This document shows positions 54,550 to 64,000 of a stretch of DNA of 64,000 nt, one piece after another. The notes beneath the pieces were generated by a model. It saw nothing but the letters and a program-made list of their open reading frames with translations. It was not told the origin of the DNA and made no database searches. This DNA comes from an uncultured Bacilli bacterium. Its GTDB lineage: Bacteria > Bacillota_I > Bacilli_A > RF39 > UBA660. Within the stretch, counting starts at the first letter, position 1. Each line of letters starts with the position of its first letter. The stretch spans positions 434,001 to 498,000 of the forward strand of contig CAJTLN010000001.1 of NCBI GenBank assembly GCA_910577505.1, in the 5' to 3' direction. Made by a program: the position numbers and the translations under genes.

Positions 54550-55144
54550 TATGGATATAATATTTTTACTAGATCGAAGTGGATCAATGTATGATAATGT
54601 AAAAGATACAATAGGAGGATATAATAGTTATTTAAACAGTCAAAAGAAAAAAGGACATAACTGTAAAATAACAACAATTCTTTTTGATAATGATTATGAA
54701 GTATTACATAATAGAGTTGATATTGAAAAAGTTAATGATATAACAGAAAAAGAATATTATGTCAGAGGATGCACAGCACTTTTAGATGCCATTGGTACAA
54801 CAATTACAAATTTAGATAGTGAGTTAAAGAATAATAAAGTTCTTTTCATCATAACTACAGACGGATTAGAAAATGCCTCAATTAAATATACGAAAAACCA
54901 AATTAGAGAATTAATAAAAGGACATTCTAATTGGGAATTCCTCTATATAGGAGCAGATATAGATTCTTATAGTGAAGGATCTTCATTAGGCATAAATAAA
55001 AATAATATAGCTAATTACAAAAAGAGTAAAAGAGGTACAGAAAATTTATTTGAATCTATTGGAAAAGCCTCAGATATGTTATATGAATGTTCTAGCTTAG
55101 ACAGTAACTGGAAGAATTCATTAATTAAAAATGATAAAGCATAA
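54536..55144 (+). CDS. TerY-like vWA-domain protein
   Basis: A 202-residue cytoplasmic von Willebrand A protein. The metal-ion-dependent adhesion site is complete: FLLDRSGSM (DxSxS), a conserved threonine in RGCTALLDAIG, and FIITTDGLENAS (the TDG aspartate). Similar single vWA proteins occur in tellurite-resistance-like and nucleotide-signal conflict loci. It is translated with the preceding gene and sits opposite the HTH-like gene. A role in assembling or gating a metal-dependent complex is inference. Confidence 0.85.
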   Translation: MKKNNMDIIFLLDRSGSMYDNVKDTIGGYNSYLNSQKKKGHNCKITTILFDNDYEVLHNRVDIEKVNDITEKEYYVRGCTALLDAIGTTITNLDSELKNNKVLFIITTDGLENASIKYTKNQIRELIKGHSNWEFLYIGADIDSYSEGSSLGINKNNIANYKKSKRGTENLFESIGKASDMLYECSSLDSNWKNSLIKNDKA

Positions 55145-55237
55145 TTAAATATAATATTAAAAAATAAATTATTAAAAAGTCATTTTGCCACTTTAAGCAT
55201 ATGACTTTTTCCATTATAATTATATTAAGGTGATATT

Positions 55238-56122
55238 ATGATAAATATATTAAAAAAATTACTTTCTTCATTATTAAATTTTATTCTTTTACTATCAATA
55301 ACAACCTTATGTGCTATATTTGCTACAAGAAATCTTTTATCAGGAGATACCATTCTAGGAATTTTAAATAGTTCAACAATTAATAATAATTACGATTATT
55401 CTTCAATAATACCAAATAATTCAAATGATAATATATACCAAAACATAAATGAATATATAGACACAAAAAACCTTACAGAAGAATTAGGTAGTCTAATTAC
55501 TGATTATTTGAAATATTCTAGTGGAATACCTGGTTCAACTGCTCCAAGTACAGATGAATTAAAAGAAATAATAAAAGAATCAAGTAAAAAGTATGAAGAA
55601 AAAACAGGGCAGACAATAGATATTGAAGAAATAAATAAACAACTAGATGAAATAGAAGTCAAATTACAAGAAGAAAATGAAATAACCAAAAATAATACAT
55701 ATAAACAAGCTTTTCAATTTATTTATAATGACAAATATATTTATATGGCAATTGCCACAATAATAGTATGTATTATCCTAATATTATTACTGAATAAAAT
55801 AGAAGATTTGATTAAATGTTTAATAGCCGTCTCAATATTTAACGGAGTCGGAAACTTCGCTTTTGGATTAGTATTAAATAAAATTCTTGCTTCAAAATCT
55901 AACGTAAATAATATTGTATCTAGCATGACAAATACATTTAATAAAATTGCTATAATATCATTTATCATATCTGGAGTATTGTTAATTATTTATATAATTA
56001 TGAAAGTTATAAAATCTAAAATAAAAAAGAAAGAAGCAAACAATATCAAATTAAATTCAAACAATGAATATACTAATAATATAAATGATTTAAGTGAAAA
56101 TAATATAGACGCAGAAAAATAA
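55238..56122 (+). CDS. Hypothetical polytopic membrane protein
   Basis: A 294-residue protein. Transmembrane helix 1 (about residues 11-30) is followed by an extracytoplasmic domain of about 130 residues that is polar and ends in an acidic helix (TIDIEEINKQLDEIEVKLQ). Three more helices (about 170-190, 197-217, 235-260) precede a polar, asparagine-rich tail. TATAAT and AGGTGATATT give a short leader. No family is recognised. Confidence 0.65.
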   Translation: MINILKKLLSSLLNFILLLSITTLCAIFATRNLLSGDTILGILNSSTINNNYDYSSIIPNNSNDNIYQNINEYIDTKNLTEELGSLITDYLKYSSGIPGSTAPSTDELKEIIKESSKKYEEKTGQTIDIEEINKQLDEIEVKLQEENEITKNNTYKQAFQFIYNDKYIYMAIATIIVCIILILLLNKIEDLIKCLIAVSIFNGVGNFAFGLVLNKILASKSNVNNIVSSMTNTFNKIAIISFIISGVLLIIYIIMKVIKSKIKKKEANNIKLNSNNEYTNNINDLSENNIDAEK

Positions 56123-56149
56123 AAAAAGTTATCGTAAGATAACTTTTTT
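56120..56149. terminator. Bidirectional terminator
   Basis: AAAAAAGTTATC, GTAA, GATAACTTTTTT between the convergent membrane protein and phosphoketolase genes. Confidence 0.9.
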
Positions 56150-58499
56150 ATTGCCATTTCCAATCTCTAACTTCTGGCATATCAATACCATATTCATGAA
56201 TATACTCTTTATGTTCAATTAACTTTTCTTGCATTAACTTAGTTAAATATATTCCTTTACTTCCTAAATTTGGAACCATTTTACATACTTCAATTACTAA
56301 ATGATATCTATCAATTTCATTTTGAACTCTCATATCAAATGGAGTAGTAATAGATCCTTCTTCCATATAACCCTTAACAGTTATATTATGATTAAATCTT
56401 TCATATAATAACTCATGAATTAATGAAGGATAACCATGGAAGTTAAATAATATAGGCTTTTTCTTAGTAAATAATGCATCATAATCATCATCACTTAAAC
56501 CATGTGGATGTTTACTCTTAGTTTGTAATTTAAATAAATCTACAACATTAATAAATCTTATTTTTAACTTTGGCAAATATTCTTTTAAAATTGATACAGC
56601 AGCTAAACTCTCTAAAGTAGGAGTTTCACCAGCACATACCATAATTATATCTGGATCACTATCTTGATCATTACTTGCAAAATCCCAAATGCCCAAACCT
56701 TGAGTACAATGTTTAACAGCTTGTTCCATAGTTAACCATTGTGGTCTTGGATGCTTTGAAGCAACTAATACATTAATATAATCTTTACTTTTCATACAAT
56801 GCTCAAAACAAGATAGTAAACAATTAGTATCTGGAGGTAAATACATACGAGTAATATCTGCTTTCTTAGAAGCTAAATGATCTAAGAAACCAGGATCTTG
56901 GTGAGTATAACCATTATGATCTTGTTGCCATACATTACTTGTTAAAATGTAATTAAGTGAAGCAATTTCTTCTCTCCAAGGTAAATGCTTACATATTTTT
57001 AACCATTTAGCATGTTGACTGGCCATAGAATCAATTACTCTAACAAAAGCTTCATAACTTGCAAAGAATCCATGTCTACCAGTTAATAGATAACCTTCTA
57101 ACCAACCTTCACACATATTTTCAGATAACATACCATCCATAATACGTCCATCTCTAGCTAGGAATTCGTCATTATCTTTTAGATCGCCCATCCAACTTCT
57201 ATTTTCGACTTCAAAACTATGATTTAATCTATTAGACATAGTCTCATCAGGACCAAATATTCTAAAGTTTTTATTATTAGCATTTAATTTAAATACATCT
57301 CTTACATAATGACCTAGTTCAATCATATCTTGTGCTTCAATACAACCTGGTTTTTCAACATCAACACCATATTTTCTAAAATCTGGAAGTATCAAATCTT
57401 TAAGCAATTTACCACCATTAGCATGAGGATTACTTCCCATACGTCTATTTTCTTTAGGAATAAGTTCTTGTAATTCTGGAATCAATCTACCCATACCATC
57501 AAATAACTCTTCAGGATGATAATTTCTTAACCATTGTTCTAATAAATCAAGATGATCATCACTACTCATATCAATAGGTACCTGGTGTGCTCTAAACGTT
57601 CCTTCTATTTCTTTTTCACCAACATTTTTAGGACCAGTCCATCCTTTAGGAGTTCTAAGAATAATCATCGGCCACATTGGTCTTTCACATTTGCCATTTT
57701 CACGAGCATCTTTTTGTATTTTTTTAATCTTCTCAATACATTTATCTAAAGCCTTAGCCATTTCTTTATGCATATATTCAGGATCTGATCCAGAAACAAT
57801 TATTGGTTCCCAACCGCAACCATGAAAATAACTAACTAATTCATCTTCACTAATTCTAGATAAGATAGTAGGATTACTTATCTTATAACCATTTAAATGT
57901 AAAATAGGTAATACAGCACCATCAGTTTCTGGATTTAAAAATTTGTTTGATTGCCAAGAAGTTGCCAAACTAGCTGTCTCAGCTTCACCATCACCAACAA
58001 CCACAGCAGCAATTAAATCAGGATTATCAAATACAGCTCCAAAACCATGAGCTAAACTATATCCTAATTCTCCACCTTCATTTATAGAACCAGGTGTTTC
58101 AGGAGCAACATGTGAAGAAATTCCCCCAGGAAAAGAAAATTGTTTAAATAACTTTTTAAGTCCTGCTTCATCTTGGGATACAGAAGGATAAATATCACTA
58201 TAACTACCTTCTAAATAAACATGACTAACTATAGCATTACCACCATGTCCAGGACCAGATATATATATCATATCCAAATCATACTTATTAATAACTCTAT
58301 TTAAATGCGTATATACAAAAGTTTGACCAGGAACAGTCCCCCAGTGACCAACAATCTTCTTTTTAATATCTTCTTTTCTAAGACTTCTTTTTAATAAAGG
58401 ATTATCTAATAAATATAATTGACAAGCAGACAAATAATTAGCTGCATTCCAATATTTATTTACTTTAGATAAGTACTCTTTAGTATCATATTCATTCAT
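56148..58499 (-). CDS. xfp: Phosphoketolase (xylulose-5-P/fructose-6-P)
   Basis: A 783-residue thiamine-diphosphate enzyme that cleaves xylulose 5-phosphate (or fructose 6-phosphate) with phosphate to acetyl phosphate. Conserved blocks: [38 protein letters not shown] (split here as SGPGHGGNA), [20 protein letters not shown], the ThDP motif [10 protein letters not shown], and [11 protein letters not shown]. Length is normal. It implies a heterolactic/bifid-type route with ATP from acetyl phosphate. GGAG spacing favours ATG at 58499 over 58505. A TGATATAAT box lies upstream. It is monocistronic. Confidence 0.97.
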   Translation of the reverse strand: MNEYDTKEYLSKVNKYWNAANYLSACQLYLLDNPLLKRSLRKEDIKKKIVGHWGTVPGQTFVYTHLNRVINKYDLDMIYISGPGHGGNAIVSHVYLEGSYSDIYPSVSQDEAGLKKLFKQFSFPGGISSHVAPETPGSINEGGELGYSLAHGFGAVFDNPDLIAAVVVGDGEAETASLATSWQSNKFLNPETDGAVLPILHLNGYKISNPTILSRISEDELVSYFHGCGWEPIIVSGSDPEYMHKEMAKALDKCIEKIKKIQKDARENGKCERPMWPMIILRTPKGWTGPKNVGEKEIEGTFRAHQVPIDMSSDDHLDLLEQWLRNYHPEELFDGMGRLIPELQELIPKENRRMGSNPHANGGKLLKDLILPDFRKYGVDVEKPGCIEAQDMIELGHYVRDVFKLNANNKNFRIFGPDETMSNRLNHSFEVENRSWMGDLKDNDEFLARDGRIMDGMLSENMCEGWLEGYLLTGRHGFFASYEAFVRVIDSMASQHAKWLKICKHLPWREEIASLNYILTSNVWQQDHNGYTHQDPGFLDHLASKKADITRMYLPPDTNCLLSCFEHCMKSKDYINVLVASKHPRPQWLTMEQAVKHCTQGLGIWDFASNDQDSDPDIIMVCAGETPTLESLAAVSILKEYLPKLKIRFINVVDLFKLQTKSKHPHGLSDDDYDALFTKKKPILFNFHGYPSLIHELLYERFNHNITVKGYMEEGSITTPFDMRVQNEIDRYHLVIEVCKMVPNLGSKGIYLTKLMQEKLIEHKEYIHEYGIDMPEVRDWKWQ

Positions 58500-58640
58500 A
58501 ACCATTCTCCTTTTATTATACTAATTTATTATATCATGATATTCTTAGTAAATTAAGTAAATGTTCGACAAATTTAATAAATAATTATAAATTTATATAC
58601 CTTATTGTGTTATACTTATAAAAGAATAGGGTGAAGTTAC

Positions 58641-59978
58641 ATGAAGCAATTCTTAATAAGAAATAAAATAAAACTTATATTAATTCTTATTTTGACAATA
58701 ACTTGTGGCATGAGTATTGTAACTTACACAATTGTAAAACTTGATACAAAAGAAGAAAAGACTGTTGACAATAAAAATATTGAGGAAAGTGAACCTATAA
58801 TAAATAAGATAGAAGAAATTATTTTTAAAGATGTTATTCAAGTTGAAATAAATACTTCTCTACCTAACATAAGAGATTATGTATCAAACAATGTTTACAA
58901 TAAAGAATTAGATAAATCAAAAGTTAGTTACTATTTTAATGGAGAAGAGATTAATCCAGACATTTCTAAAATAGATACATACGACGTAGTAATAAAATAT
59001 AACGACAAAGAGTATAATTCTCAATTGAAAATTGTCGATACAACAAAACCAGACGTTGAATTTAAATCTATAGCAATCTATGAAAACGCTAAATATGATA
59101 TAAATAATTTTATAAGCTCATATAAAGATAATAGTGGAAGCGATAAATATACAGCTACTTATGTTAATGAATCAACTGCTAATTTAAAAAATGCTGGAAC
59201 ATATTCTATTATATTGCTAGTTTGTGATGAATCAAAAAATTGTGTTGAAGAAACAGTAAAACTTGTAATTAATAAAAAAAATAGCAATAACAACACTGGA
59301 AATGGTAACAACGACAATAATGGTACAGGTGGAAATGGTAACAATGACAATGAAAATAAAGAACCAAGTTATACAATTGAAACAAAAAGAGAAATTATTA
59401 ATAGCATAGGATATAATTATGGGGTAAAGAAAATTACTTATTATGATATAACTTATAAAGTTTCAAGTGATGGTACAAAGACAGAGTTAAATAGAACATC
59501 ACAACAAACCTCTATGGATTATTCAGGATTTAACGGAACAATTCATGATATGACTCCAGAAGCTGAAAGTATTGTTAAAAAAAATACTAGTACTGTAACA
59601 ACTATACTTAACAAAACCAATGAATTGCGTGCAGATGTGGGAGTTTCACCACTTATTTATAATGAAAAGTTAAGCGTCTTAGCTACCATTAAAGCAATGG
59701 AAATGGCTTATTCGAATAAGTTTGATCACCAAAGACCAGACGGAAGCGAATGGTCAACTTTACATGATAGCTTTTATAATCTAAATGGCATTTCTAAGCC
59801 ATCAAAAAAAGGAGAAAATTTAGCCGCTGGCTACGGATCTGACTCTTCTGTTGTTGATGGATGGAAAGAATCTAGTGGTCATTACTCAAATATGATTGAT
59901 TCTGAATTTAAAAATATTGGAATTGGAAAATATTCATTTAATGGTAAGACATATTGGGTTCAAATATTTGCATCATAA
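58641..59978 (+). CDS. CAP-domain (SCP-like) surface protein
   Basis: A 445-residue exported protein. It begins with a transmembrane signal anchor (about residues 10-32), followed by two Ig-like or cadherin-like beta modules (VEINTSLPNIRDYV; KPDVEFKSIAIYENAKYDI...CDESKNCVEET), a glycine/asparagine linker (GNGNNDNNGTGGNGNN), and a C-terminal CAP domain (about 320-445; LNKTNELRADVGVSPLIYN, GENLAAGYGSDSSVV, SGHYSNMIDSEFKNIGIG). CAP proteins of this type (YkwD-like) are secreted or wall-associated in Firmicutes; activity is unsettled. TATACT lies upstream. Confidence 0.9.
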   Translation: MKQFLIRNKIKLILILILTITCGMSIVTYTIVKLDTKEEKTVDNKNIEESEPIINKIEEIIFKDVIQVEINTSLPNIRDYVSNNVYNKELDKSKVSYYFNGEEINPDISKIDTYDVVIKYNDKEYNSQLKIVDTTKPDVEFKSIAIYENAKYDINNFISSYKDNSGSDKYTATYVNESTANLKNAGTYSIILLVCDESKNCVEETVKLVINKKNSNNNTGNGNNDNNGTGGNGNNDNENKEPSYTIETKREIINSIGYNYGVKKITYYDITYKVSSDGTKTELNRTSQQTSMDYSGFNGTIHDMTPEAESIVKKNTSTVTTILNKTNELRADVGVSPLIYNEKLSVLATIKAMEMAYSNKFDHQRPDGSEWSTLHDSFYNLNGISKPSKKGENLAAGYGSDSSVVDGWKESSGHYSNMIDSEFKNIGIGKYSFNGKTYWVQIFAS

Positions 59979-60012
59979 AAAGAACTATTTTGTAAATAGT
60001 CCTTTTATTTTT
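59975..60012. terminator. Probable bidirectional terminator
   Basis: AAAAGAACTATT, TTGTA, AATAGTCCTTTT (one mismatch) at the convergent stops. Confidence 0.75.
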
Positions 60013-62138
60013 TGTCCAAAACTTTTTTTCTCTTCAACAATCTTTTCGTTATTAACTTGTTTTTCTTCTTCTTTTTTAACTTCGTCAATGATCATAATAA
60101 TCTTTGAGCTACCAGATGCATCATCATCTATATCGTCCATAGTTTTATAGTCATTACTTAAATCTATTAAAGCTTCAATTCTAGCTTCAATATTTTTTAC
60201 ATCTCCATTAATTGTTGAAGTAAGTTTTTGAATTCCTTCACTATCAAATTTTTCTAATCCTTTAACTAAAGTAATTAATTGTGAATTAACACTTGTTAAA
60301 ACATTATCTTTGACTTGATCAGCAACAGTAGAAGCAACACTAATACTTACCTTAGAAGCAACTTCATTAGTTATTTTATTAATTACAGGTGTTAATTTAG
60401 GAGCAACTAGTTCTGAAACTTTCTCACCAACAACTGGTATAATTTGATTTATTACCTCAGCACTAATTTTATCACCAATACTATCTTCTAAGACTTTATT
60501 TATAGAATCAATTACTTTATCTATATTCTCCTCAGTTACATAATTTTCTAACACTTTATTAATTTCATTAGTAACATCATTAACTACTTGTGTAGTAATT
60601 TGCTTAATCATTTCATCACTTAATAACTTAGTTATTTGATTTTCTATTTTTTCATTAATTTGTGAAGTAATAGCAACACTTACACCATTAGCAACTTTAT
60701 TAGCAGTAGCTTCCATAGTATTAATAGAAGCAACTAATTGTTTATAATTAGCAATATTATTAATATTTTTTACACACATATCATAGTAAGCAGAATTAAC
60801 ATTATCACTAGTACATACCTTAATAACATTTTCTATACCAGCTTGTTCCATAGTAGTTTTAGCATTTATTGCATTTTTATATTCATCACTATTTCTAACA
60901 CTAGCCATAGCTTGATTAACTGCCATCTTTGTAATTTCATCTATTTCTTCATCTGATAAAGAAATAGACTCTAATACCTTATTAATAATCATTTCTTTTT
61001 GTTCATCAGTTAATCTAATATTCTCAGTAGCTTTAACCAAAACTTCATTAATTTTATTACTATCTATTTCTAAATTATCAAGAATAACTTTTTTTAATAT
61101 TTCTTTTTCTTCATCACTAATTTCAAGATTTTTAATCGCTTCATTAATAACGTTATTTAAATCACTATCACTTATCTTAATATTACCTAAGGTATCTTGT
61201 ATTTTATCCTTTACATCATCAACCGATATAGTAGCAGCAAGAACAGCTTTTTCTTCAATTATTTTTAATTGCTCATCAGACAAAGTATTTCCACTACCAA
61301 TCATTTCACTTAAAGCATTATATAACTTATTGGATCCATCAACTAATTCTTTACTTGAAATAGATAATGTATTAATTGCATTATATAACATATCAGTTTT
61401 ATCAAAAATATCTAAATCACTTTCAGAAAATAACTTACTAGTAGCAACAGAGTAGATAGAAGAAAGTTCAAAATTATCTGTATCATAAGAAATACTAATT
61501 TCATCTAAACTATCTAACATATCTAAATCTAAACTTCTAGATAAACCAGGAGAAGCAAGAGCAAGAACTATACTACTATTACCATTATCAATAACTTTAC
61601 CATTAGTAACATTAATATTTTTAACTTCTTCATTACTTAAAATAGTTGTTGTAGCAATAACAAAAGGTGTGTATAACTCTTCATATTTACCATTAACTAA
61701 TACTGAATGCTTTAATCTATTCTCATAATTAAGAACGATTCTTACCTTACCAGATTTACCAATCATTTCATCTAATTCTTTTTCTTCGCCATTTAAATAA
61801 TACTTAATACTTACACTAACTGGCATTTCATCTTCAGTAGTTCCTTGGTAATAAACATCTTTGCCATTAGTCTCCCAAACAATCTCCCCATTATTCTTTT
61901 TAAATACTTCATCACCTGAAACATTCTTAATATTATCTAAATTACTTTTATCTTTAATACTATTGTTTCCATCATCACTTACATGTTCTGAAACAATAAC
62001 ATTACTTGTACTACCATCGCTATTTAACTTAGCATAAATAGTTTCATCTTTACTTAATGCCCATACTGGAGCAGCTTGCATAGTTAAACCAGCAATCAAT
62101 GCCCAAGCAGTTATTTTATTTAAAGTTTTATTTTTCAT
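59985..62138 (-). CDS. Secreted helical-repeat protein paired with an MMPL exporter
   Basis: A 717-residue exported protein. The signal peptide (residues 1-27, cleavage after PVWA) is followed by a beta-rich N-terminal domain (about 30-230), as in extracytoplasmic YhgE-like partners of RND exporters. Residues 286-411 form seven tandem 18-residue helical repeats (pattern [IL]S/TD-x5-12-K[AV][IL]-x3-[IL]). More long helices continue to about 650, and a short basic tail closes the chain. The gene overlaps the exporter gene by 11 nt, so the proteins are coupled. A periplasm-like spanning or gating role for the exporter is inference. Confidence 0.8.
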   Translation of the reverse strand: MKNKTLNKITAWALIAGLTMQAAPVWALSKDETIYAKLNSDGSTSNVIVSEHVSDDGNNSIKDKSNLDNIKNVSGDEVFKKNNGEIVWETNGKDVYYQGTTEDEMPVSVSIKYYLNGEEKELDEMIGKSGKVRIVLNYENRLKHSVLVNGKYEELYTPFVIATTTILSNEEVKNINVTNGKVIDNGNSSIVLALASPGLSRSLDLDMLDSLDEISISYDTDNFELSSIYSVATSKLFSESDLDIFDKTDMLYNAINTLSISSKELVDGSNKLYNALSEMIGSGNTLSDEQLKIIEEKAVLAATISVDDVKDKIQDTLGNIKISDSDLNNVINEAIKNLEISDEEKEILKKVILDNLEIDSNKINEVLVKATENIRLTDEQKEMIINKVLESISLSDEEIDEITKMAVNQAMASVRNSDEYKNAINAKTTMEQAGIENVIKVCTSDNVNSAYYDMCVKNINNIANYKQLVASINTMEATANKVANGVSVAITSQINEKIENQITKLLSDEMIKQITTQVVNDVTNEINKVLENYVTEENIDKVIDSINKVLEDSIGDKISAEVINQIIPVVGEKVSELVAPKLTPVINKITNEVASKVSISVASTVADQVKDNVLTSVNSQLITLVKGLEKFDSEGIQKLTSTINGDVKNIEARIEALIDLSNDYKTMDDIDDDASGSSKIIMIIDEVKKEEEKQVNNEKIVEEKKSFGQKIKGLFTK
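60906..61283 (-). repeat. Seven 54-bp coding repeats (18-residue helical units)
   Basis: The units begin LSDEQLKII, ISVDDVKDK, ISDSDLNNV, ISDEEKEIL, IDSNKINEV, LTDEQKEMI and LSDEEIDEI, each exactly 18 residues. The DNA copies are diverged, so the repeat is maintained at protein level. Confidence 0.9.
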
Positions 62139-64000
62139 TTAACATCTTTCCTTTCTTAAATCCTAAAGTTGTCTTTATAATCAACTTATCAAATATTAAC
62201 AATATACTAGGAATAATTAAAAGTACTACAAACATACTTATAATTGCACCACGAGCTATTAATGTACATAGAGAACCAATCATATCTATTTTAGAAACAA
62301 TACCTACACCAATAGTAGCTCCAAAGAAACACATCGCACTAACAAATATAGACTGAATAGAATTATCTAGTGCAATACTAACAGCTTCACGTTTATTCTT
62401 ACCACTTTGTCGTTCTTCCAAATATTTAGTTGTCATAAGTATTGCATAATCAATAGTAGCACCTAACTGAATAGTACCAATTACAACAGACGCAATAAAT
62501 GGAATACTAGTACCTGTAAAGTATGGAACACCCATATTTATAAATATGGCAAACTCAATAGCTGTAACAAGCAAAATAGGTAATGTAACAGATTTTAAAA
62601 CTATCATCATTAATACAAATATAACAGCAATAGAAGTATAGTTTACATTATGAAAATCTTTATCTGTTATTTCAACTAAGTCACTCATTAAAGGACCTTC
62701 ACCAGCTACAATTGCTTTTTCATCATATTTATCAACTATAGTATTTAACTTATCAATTTGATCATTTAACTCATCAGTAGCAATATCATAATTTGAACCA
62801 ATTAATATCATCTTATATTCATCAGTTTTATAAATACTTTGTAAAGAACTAGGTACAATATTTTCTGAAATTCCATATTTACTAAAGTATGTAGGACTTA
62901 ATACAAAATCAATTCCATCTAATTCTTTTATTTCATCAATCATTCTATTAGCATCATAATCTTTCATATCAGCATCTATAAGTATCATTTCTTGTGATAC
63001 CATATTATATTTTTCTTTTAATTCACGAGTAGCAATAGAGTAGCCATAATCATCTGGAATAGATTCATCTAACTTATAATAAACTGATGTTTTTGACTGC
63101 GCTAAATATGCAGGAATTAAAAGTATTATAAATACTACAAATATAGCTTTATGATACTTCATAATAAAACTTTTAACTCTATTAAATTTAGGTAAAATCT
63201 CTTTATGTTGTGTTTTATCAAGTATCTTATCAAATACTAATAATAGAGAAGGGAATAAAATAATTACACAAAGTAATCCAAACACAACTCCCTTAGCCAT
63301 TACTATTCCAATATCAGTACCTAAAGTTAAATTCATTGTACATAATGCTAAGAAACCAGCAATAGTGGTAAGTGAACTACCAAATACTGAAACCAACGTT
63401 TCATGTATAGCATTACTCATCGCTTCATCTCTAGTTTTATATACTTTTTTAGCTTTCTCATATTTATGATACAAGAATATTGAGAAGTCTGTTGTAACAC
63501 CAAGTTGTAATACCGCAGCAACAGCCTTAGTTATATAAGAAATTTGTCCTAAGAAGATATTACTTCCCATATTAAATAAAATAGCAACACCTATATTAGC
63601 AATTAAAAGTATTGGAACTAAATAATTATCTAATGCTACCATTAATACGATAATACAAAATATTACAGCAATAACTACATATAATAACATCTCACTATTA
63701 AATAATTCCTTAGTATCAAGTACCATTGCACTCATACCACCTACACGTACACTGTCTTTAGTTAACGAGCGTATCTCCTCAACAGCAGCTAATGTCTTAT
63801 CATCACTAGTTGATTCTGAAAAAGTAATTAACATTAACTTTGTATCATCTTTAGCACATTTATCTAAGATAGAAGAGGGGAGTATTTCGATAGGAATACT
63901 AACACCAGTAATATCGTTTATAGTTACAACATTAGTAACAGTATCAATGTTTCTTATTTTATCTTCTAAAGATATTAAATCTTTATCATCCATATTTTCT
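62128..64000 (-). CDS. MMPL/RND-family exporter (N-terminus off window)
   Basis: At least 621 residues of a proton-driven RND-type transporter. The frame is still open at the right edge, so the first helix and true start lie outside. Two sets of transmembrane helices are seen: one around IFLGQISYITKAVAAVLQLGVTTDFSIF and a second around SIPFIASVVIGTIQLGATIDYAIL, the GxxxDYxxF-like motifs of MMPL domains. An extracytoplasmic loop lies between. Such proteins in Firmicutes move lipids or hydrophobic compounds. The downstream secreted repeat protein is its likely partner. Confidence 0.92.
   Translation of the reverse strand, partial: ENMDDKDLISLEDKIRNIDTVTNVVTINDITGVSIPIEILPSSILDKCAKDDTKLMLITFSESTSDDKTLAAVEEIRSLTKDSVRVGGMSAMVLDTKELFNSEMLLYVVIAVIFCIIVLMVALDNYLVPILLIANIGVAILFNMGSNIFLGQISYITKAVAAVLQLGVTTDFSIFLYHKYEKAKKVYKTRDEAMSNAIHETLVSVFGSSLTTIAGFLALCTMNLTLGTDIGIVMAKGVVFGLLCVIILFPSLLLVFDKILDKTQHKEILPKFNRVKSFIMKYHKAIFVVFIILLIPAYLAQSKTSVYYKLDESIPDDYGYSIATRELKEKYNMVSQEMILIDADMKDYDANRMIDEIKELDGIDFVLSPTYFSKYGISENIVPSSLQSIYKTDEYKMILIGSNYDIATDELNDQIDKLNTIVDKYDEKAIVAGEGPLMSDLVEITDKDFHNVNYTSIAVIFVLMMIVLKSVTLPILLVTAIEFAIFINMGVPYFTGTSIPFIASVVIGTIQLGATIDYAILMTTKYLEERQSGKNKREAVSIALDNSIQSIFVSAMCFFGATIGVGIVSKIDMIGSLCTLIARGAIISMFVVLLIIPSILLIFDKLIIKTTLGFKKGKMLNEK

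Noticed and set aside
59280..59360. DNA repeat in the CAP-protein gene
   Set aside because: It is simply the coding sequence of a glycine/asparagine linker.
1..64000. Mycoplasma-type genetic code (TGA as tryptophan)
   Set aside because: TGA ends several genes at sensible points, for example in ATGA overlaps at 12500 and 20693, and tryptophans are encoded by TGG.
1..64000. CRISPR arrays, insertion sequences or prophage
   Set aside because: No regularly spaced repeats with unique spacers, no transposase or integrase and no phage structural genes were seen.

Overview
The window is about 64 kb of very AT-rich DNA (by eye well under 35% GC) with tightly packed genes on both strands. Gene content is that of an anaerobic, low-GC Gram-positive-type bacterium: AddAB recombination nuclease, HrcA/CIRCE heat-shock control, YitT and YibE/F membrane proteins, an oxygen-sensitive class III ribonucleotide reductase, and a phosphoketolase. 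TGA is used as a true stop (for example in the ATGA overlaps at 12500 and 20693), so the Mycoplasma code does not apply. My inference is an uncultured gut-type Bacilli/Erysipelotrichia-RF39-like lineage; nothing here fixes the species.

Layout. 1-2141: hsp20 under CIRCE control, then dus and a hypothetical gene. 2145-7831: three tandem M3-like metallopeptidase paralogues read leftward, a gene-free stretch of about 1 kb that looks like one large structured RNA with its own promoter and terminator, and a FIST sensor gene. 8287-10822: class III ribonucleotide reductase nrdD whose glycyl-radical tail is a separate small gene. 10886-15698: YibE/F pair, pseudouridine synthase, small membrane proteins. 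15824-22273: tRNA-Asn, an amidoligase next to a lone Clp-type AAA+ ATPase, a diaminopentanoate-dehydrogenase-like enzyme and a three-gene ABC exporter. 22286-28093 (leftward): PAP2 phosphatase, HD hydrolase, MazG-like enzyme, YitT, ABC-F, folD, thioredoxin-like protein. 28216-37358: an ADP-ribosylglycohydrolase fused to an HExxH tail, radical SAM enzyme, UMPH-1-type nucleotidase, a frameshifted acetyltransferase, uracil-DNA glycosylase, another apparently frameshifted gene, tRNA-His, and an RNase R with a doubled N-terminal RNA-binding module. 37562-53466: addB-addA, envelope proteins, a glycosyltransferase pair and a family of three large helical/coiled-coil paralogues. 53497-55144: a divergent unit with a helical HTH-like protein, an unknown protein and a vWA protein. 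55238-64000: a membrane protein, phosphoketolase, a CAP-domain surface protein, and a secreted repeat protein coupled to an MMPL/RND exporter that runs off the right edge.

A recurrent expression cassette is visible: a (TGN)TATAAT -10 box, 5-12 nt, an AGGTGAT Shine-Dalgarno, then ATG, which predicts very short leaders. Many genes end inside short hairpin-plus-T terminators, several of them bidirectional between convergent genes.

The items most worth attention are the large structured RNA at about 5577-6557, the split ribonucleotide reductase, the tandem metallopeptidase array beside the RNA, the ADP-ribosylglycohydrolase/HExxH fusion, the coiled-coil paralogue family, and the HTH/vWA divergon. 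All identifications are from reading sequence and motif memory; no database search was run.
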